Assembly: GCA_026874595.1 (NCBI GenBank)
Contig: CM049320.1
Span: 53,287,070 to 53,351,069 of the forward strand
DNA length: 64,000 nt
Origin: Sipunculus nudus
Lineage: Eukaryota; Annelida; Sipuncula; Golfingiida; Sipunculidae
Direction of reading: 5' to 3'
In this document: piece after piece, positions 61,032 to 64,000 of the stretch
Position numbering within the stretch: position 1 is the first letter of the stretch
Layout: the number at the start of each line of letters is the position of its first letter
Notes under the pieces: generated by a model
What the model was told of the DNA's origin: nothing
Databases searched by the model: none
What the model saw: the letters and a program-made list of their open reading frames with translations, nothing else
Translations under genes and position numbers: made by a program

Positions 61032-61164
61032 TCAATTCCAAATTTATATATAAGATACCATGTATAATACACGTGATATACAGTATGTTACTTCATTACT
61101 AAATTGTAACCTGTTTAATTTCAGGTTGTTTTTTTTGTGGGTTTAATATCCGGTTAACGTCAAA

Positions 61165-61170
61165 AATAAA
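61165..61170 (+). promoter_or_regulatory. Candidate poly(A) signal of the mosaic gene
   Basis: AATAAA lies 134 bases after the stop codon and is the first canonical signal downstream. Assignment is by position and motif only. Confidence 0.5.
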
Positions 61171-61967
61171 TTTTCGATGAATCATTTGCAAGTTCTCGGG
61201 TATTTTTTTATCTCTTGTGAGTCCAGGTCCTCTTGTGTAGTAATTCTGTATTATAAAAATAATACTTGTCTGCTTTACGAAATAAGATATATGAAGTCGG
61301 AGAAACATAAAATCGCTACACAACAGGTGAAGCAACAAGTCTTGTACGATGTTTGTATGGCTGTTACAGCTGATAAGCTTTGGTGAGCGATTCGAACGTA
61401 TTCCAGTCCGATAGGAAAATGTATTGTTTCTATGAATACAAATCTTCAATCGAAAACGACATGCCTGCATAGAATCGATGAGCTGAATGATCGGCGATAA
61501 AGTCCAAACACTGCGACGGTCGAACTAATCTCTGATTCCGTGTCAACATATCCCATTATTGCGTAAAGCGTTCTGGCTAAGGAAGGGTACGGAGTATCGA
61601 TCTGTAAAATAAGAAATAAGATAAATATAACAGCAGTTGAGAATTAATTAAAGGAGCCCAATCACCTATAAAGCATGTTAAGATAACACGAGAAAAAAGC
61701 TTCTTCCCTTTATAATAAATCTGTACCTGCCAAAATGTGTGCTTGATTCCGTTTGATTACTTCTGTGAAAGAGTGTTAAAAACAGTGGACCGGGCGCGAC
61801 AGCAGGTGTCAACATAAACACAGTGCGTTGGGCCGTGTCCAGCGCGAAGCCACAACACGGGTCAATCAGGAGATGCCCTGACTGACTTGGCCCAAAATTA
61901 TAATACATGTTCCCGCTGGCTGAAACACCACGTATTGCCCCTCTTAATCGGACCTCTAGTCACGTGA

Positions 61968-62022
61968 CCTTGTTATGGTAAACAGTGGACTCTGTTTACC
62001 AACACGAAGAGCCATAACAAGG
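61968..62022. repeat. Nested inverted repeat
   Basis: Outer arms CCTTGTTATGG (61968-61978) and CCATAACAAGG (62012-62022) are perfect complements, and inner arms GTAAACAG (61978-61985) and CTGTTTAC (61992-61999) form a second stem with a 6-base loop. Confidence 0.9.
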
Positions 62023-62168
62023 TGTTTAACAGCCGCTCGGATAGTTTTACTGGGAAACAGTTGTATAAAGCAAAAATGAACTGATAGTGTGAAAGAACAG
62101 GCATAATATTACTCCTGATAATGCCCCTTTAACATACGAATGTTGTAGTCTGTTAAGTCGCTTATTGG

Positions 62169-62189
62169 AACTCTCTTTCTCTCTCTCTC

Positions 62190-62264
<75 letters not shown>
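62169..62264. repeat. (CT)n(TA)n compound microsatellite
   Basis: About 65 bases of CT followed by about 28 bases of TA. Confidence 0.95.
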
Positions 62265-62266
<2 letters not shown>

Positions 62267-63744
62267 GAGTGGGGATTGTATTTCAAATGTTAATGTCTTT
62301 AACATTGCAATGTTTGGCAAGCGTCTCGAAATATATTCAACACGAAAATTTTCAATTATTTAAACTGTAGGTATATCAACAAAGAATGCGTAATAATTCT
62401 TACTTTTTCTTAATTGCCTTATAATACTTATTACCTTGCTTTCAAATTATTTGTAGTCTCATTAGAGCTATAGGTGATGAATACAGACAAAAAATACCTG
62501 TTTTTTTTTTTTTTTTTTTTTTTGCTTTGTGTTACACAATGCCGAATGCATTATTAAACACATTTTTTGATGACTTTAGAAATTAATCTTGAATAAAGTA
62601 CCATCTTATAACCGTCAGCCCTATCCTGTTTCATTTGCATTCTTGCAAGCCAGGCACATTTATCTGGTTCCTGCAAAAAGAAAGAATGGATGGGTAACCA
62701 GTATATTCTTATTTGGTAAGACAATTAATTGATTAATGTAACTCCAGGTTAGTTAGAGGACGCCTTTAACGAATGTGTAATTAAGCGTAACCACACCTTG
62801 TGAGGCCTTGTTCTGTTCCTCATGTCAACATGTAATGAAAATCCCAATAATAAAGTTTCCAAAACAAAATATAAACATAATCAAAATAGAATGCATATGT
62901 GTGCATTGGATTACAATGATGTATCAATATAATTAATAAGTAACCTTGACAATTCAATGTGTATTATTACCGCTTGACAATTTGCGATTTAATTACAAAA
63001 TGTATAACTCTGGAATAACTCACCGTGTTGAAACACGTTATATAAACTTACCTTTTAAAAGGAAAATTCCTGTGAAATTCTTTCATTTGCTCTATTGCTA
63101 GCCAGACAGATGTATCTTGTCACTACAAAAAGGAATGCATGTGTTTATTAAGTAAAGTCTGTGCTTGGTAATAATTAGTCAATTATATAACACCGAGTTA
63201 TTAGAGAACACCTTCAGTCATTGTACAATCGGGGCAATGCCCCCCCCCCCCCCCCGGTCGCATCCAGGACTCCCCGTCCTCTAGGAATTGCACTAAGTCT
63301 GATACTTATTAACTTTTCAAAAGCACTTTCACGATACTCCTGTCACGGATATCCACAGACTTGGGACTTATTTCTACATTTCATTATGTTTAATCCTGTT
63401 TTATCCTAATAAATATTATATATTTTTTTTTCATTTTGTGCAACTGATATTTCTAATTGGAATTAAAACATTACTCTGCTGTGTGGAATCATTGTGAATT
63501 ATGGTGTTTATACACAATCACTCACAGACACATTTATATGCATCGAATTTCCTTTGCTATATATATCCAGTGGCGGATTCAGAGCGTTCGTGCGTCCCCT
63601 CCCAAAGATATATTTATTTTATTTATTAACCCAATTTTCGTGATTCATTTCCATATTTTAGGTTGTTTTTATTAATGAGCAATCATATTTTACTTAAGTT
63701 ATCCACATTGTATAACTTTCAAACGCATCATTTTAGGATATTTA

Positions 63745-63885
63745 TGAACAATTGCAGAACAGCTGCAGAGCGGCAGGCCCTGGTTGGGGTCGACCGTGAA
63801 CAATCTCACGGTTTCTCTGCTGATCCCGGTACTCGAATTCACGATCTTTGCTCTGCGAAGTCCTGTGTGCTGTCGAGACCACGGA
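63745..63885 (-). mobile_element. tRNA-derived SINE, copy 4 (partial, minus strand)
   Basis: On the minus strand it reads GTGGTCTCGACAGCACACAGG, GATCGTGAATTCGAG (B-box-like) and GTGAGATTGTTCACGGTCGACC, collinear with the head and first body motif of the other copies. The A box is altered. Confidence 0.65.
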
Positions 63886-64000
63886 TATAATTATAAAACG
63901 CTCCCACATGGTAGAGCACTATCACATGGATGTATTGAATTTATGTAATGTTATCAATGCAAATTATGTTACCTTCTCTCGTTTTAAATATCTTTGTAAG

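Larger units (their letters stand above)
61032..64000. other. 3' flank of the gene
   Basis: It contains the poly(A) candidate, the palindrome at 61968-62022, (CT)n(TA)n at 62169-62264, a T run at 62501-62523, a C run at 63241-63255 and a minus-strand SINE at the end. 61780-61880 is GC- and CpG-richer. No second gene is recognised. Confidence 0.5.

Noticed and set aside
61678-61908. 76-codon minus-strand frame in a CpG-richer patch
   Set aside because: No recognisable domain or start context; too short to support.

Overview
This is an invertebrate nuclear genome window: AT-rich, intron-rich, full of (TA)n microsatellites, homopolymer G/C runs, tRNA-derived SINEs and decayed transposons. The domain mix of its one host gene and a family of intronic repeats resembling ones I recall as common in bivalve and gastropod genomes point to a lophotrochozoan, most likely a mollusc. 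That assignment is inference; no rRNA or mitochondrial marker is present.

One plus-strand host gene fills almost the whole window (657 to 61031). I could join 23 exons with GT-AG junctions and consistent reading phase into about 1,188 residues; the 5' end (start codon, any signal peptide) lies before the window. Domain order: F5/8 type C (discoidin) - F-type lectin (fucolectin) with intact fucose-binding motif - trefoil/P-type - two more F5/8 C domains - two short linker microexons - two Link (hyaluronan-binding type) modules - linker microexon - a Vps62-like domain - linker microexon - a second Vps62-like repeat that carries the stop codon. Apart from the carboxy-terminal Vps62-like part, everything is typical of a secreted, carbohydrate-binding extracellular mosaic protein. 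Almost all module borders are phase-1 introns, as expected for exon shuffling.

The introns hold the rest. 9.2-15.7 kb: a decayed Ty3/Gypsy retrotransposon with integrase upstream of reverse transcriptase (Gmr1-like order), a tRNA-Pro-type primer site and unequal LTRs. 17.5-19.2 kb and 49.8-52.0 kb: two different LINE remnants. 23.0-24.1 kb: a miniature LTR element whose 146-bp LTRs contain tRNA-like A and B boxes, plus a solo copy at 30.9 kb. 27.6-30.2 kb: a tandem array of about 332-bp units with a higher-order dimer. 33.4-38.4 kb: a 5-kb hAT transposon on the minus strand with an exact 8-bp target duplication. Four tRNA-derived SINEs, a 56-bp minisatellite beside a Link exon, a hairpin-headed repeat in three copies and a dispersed satellite-like family occupy further introns.

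Downstream of 61031 there is a candidate poly(A) signal, a nested palindrome, microsatellites and a minus-strand SINE, but no second host gene that I can support. All coordinates and splice sites were read by eye from sequence; there is no transcript or database evidence behind them.
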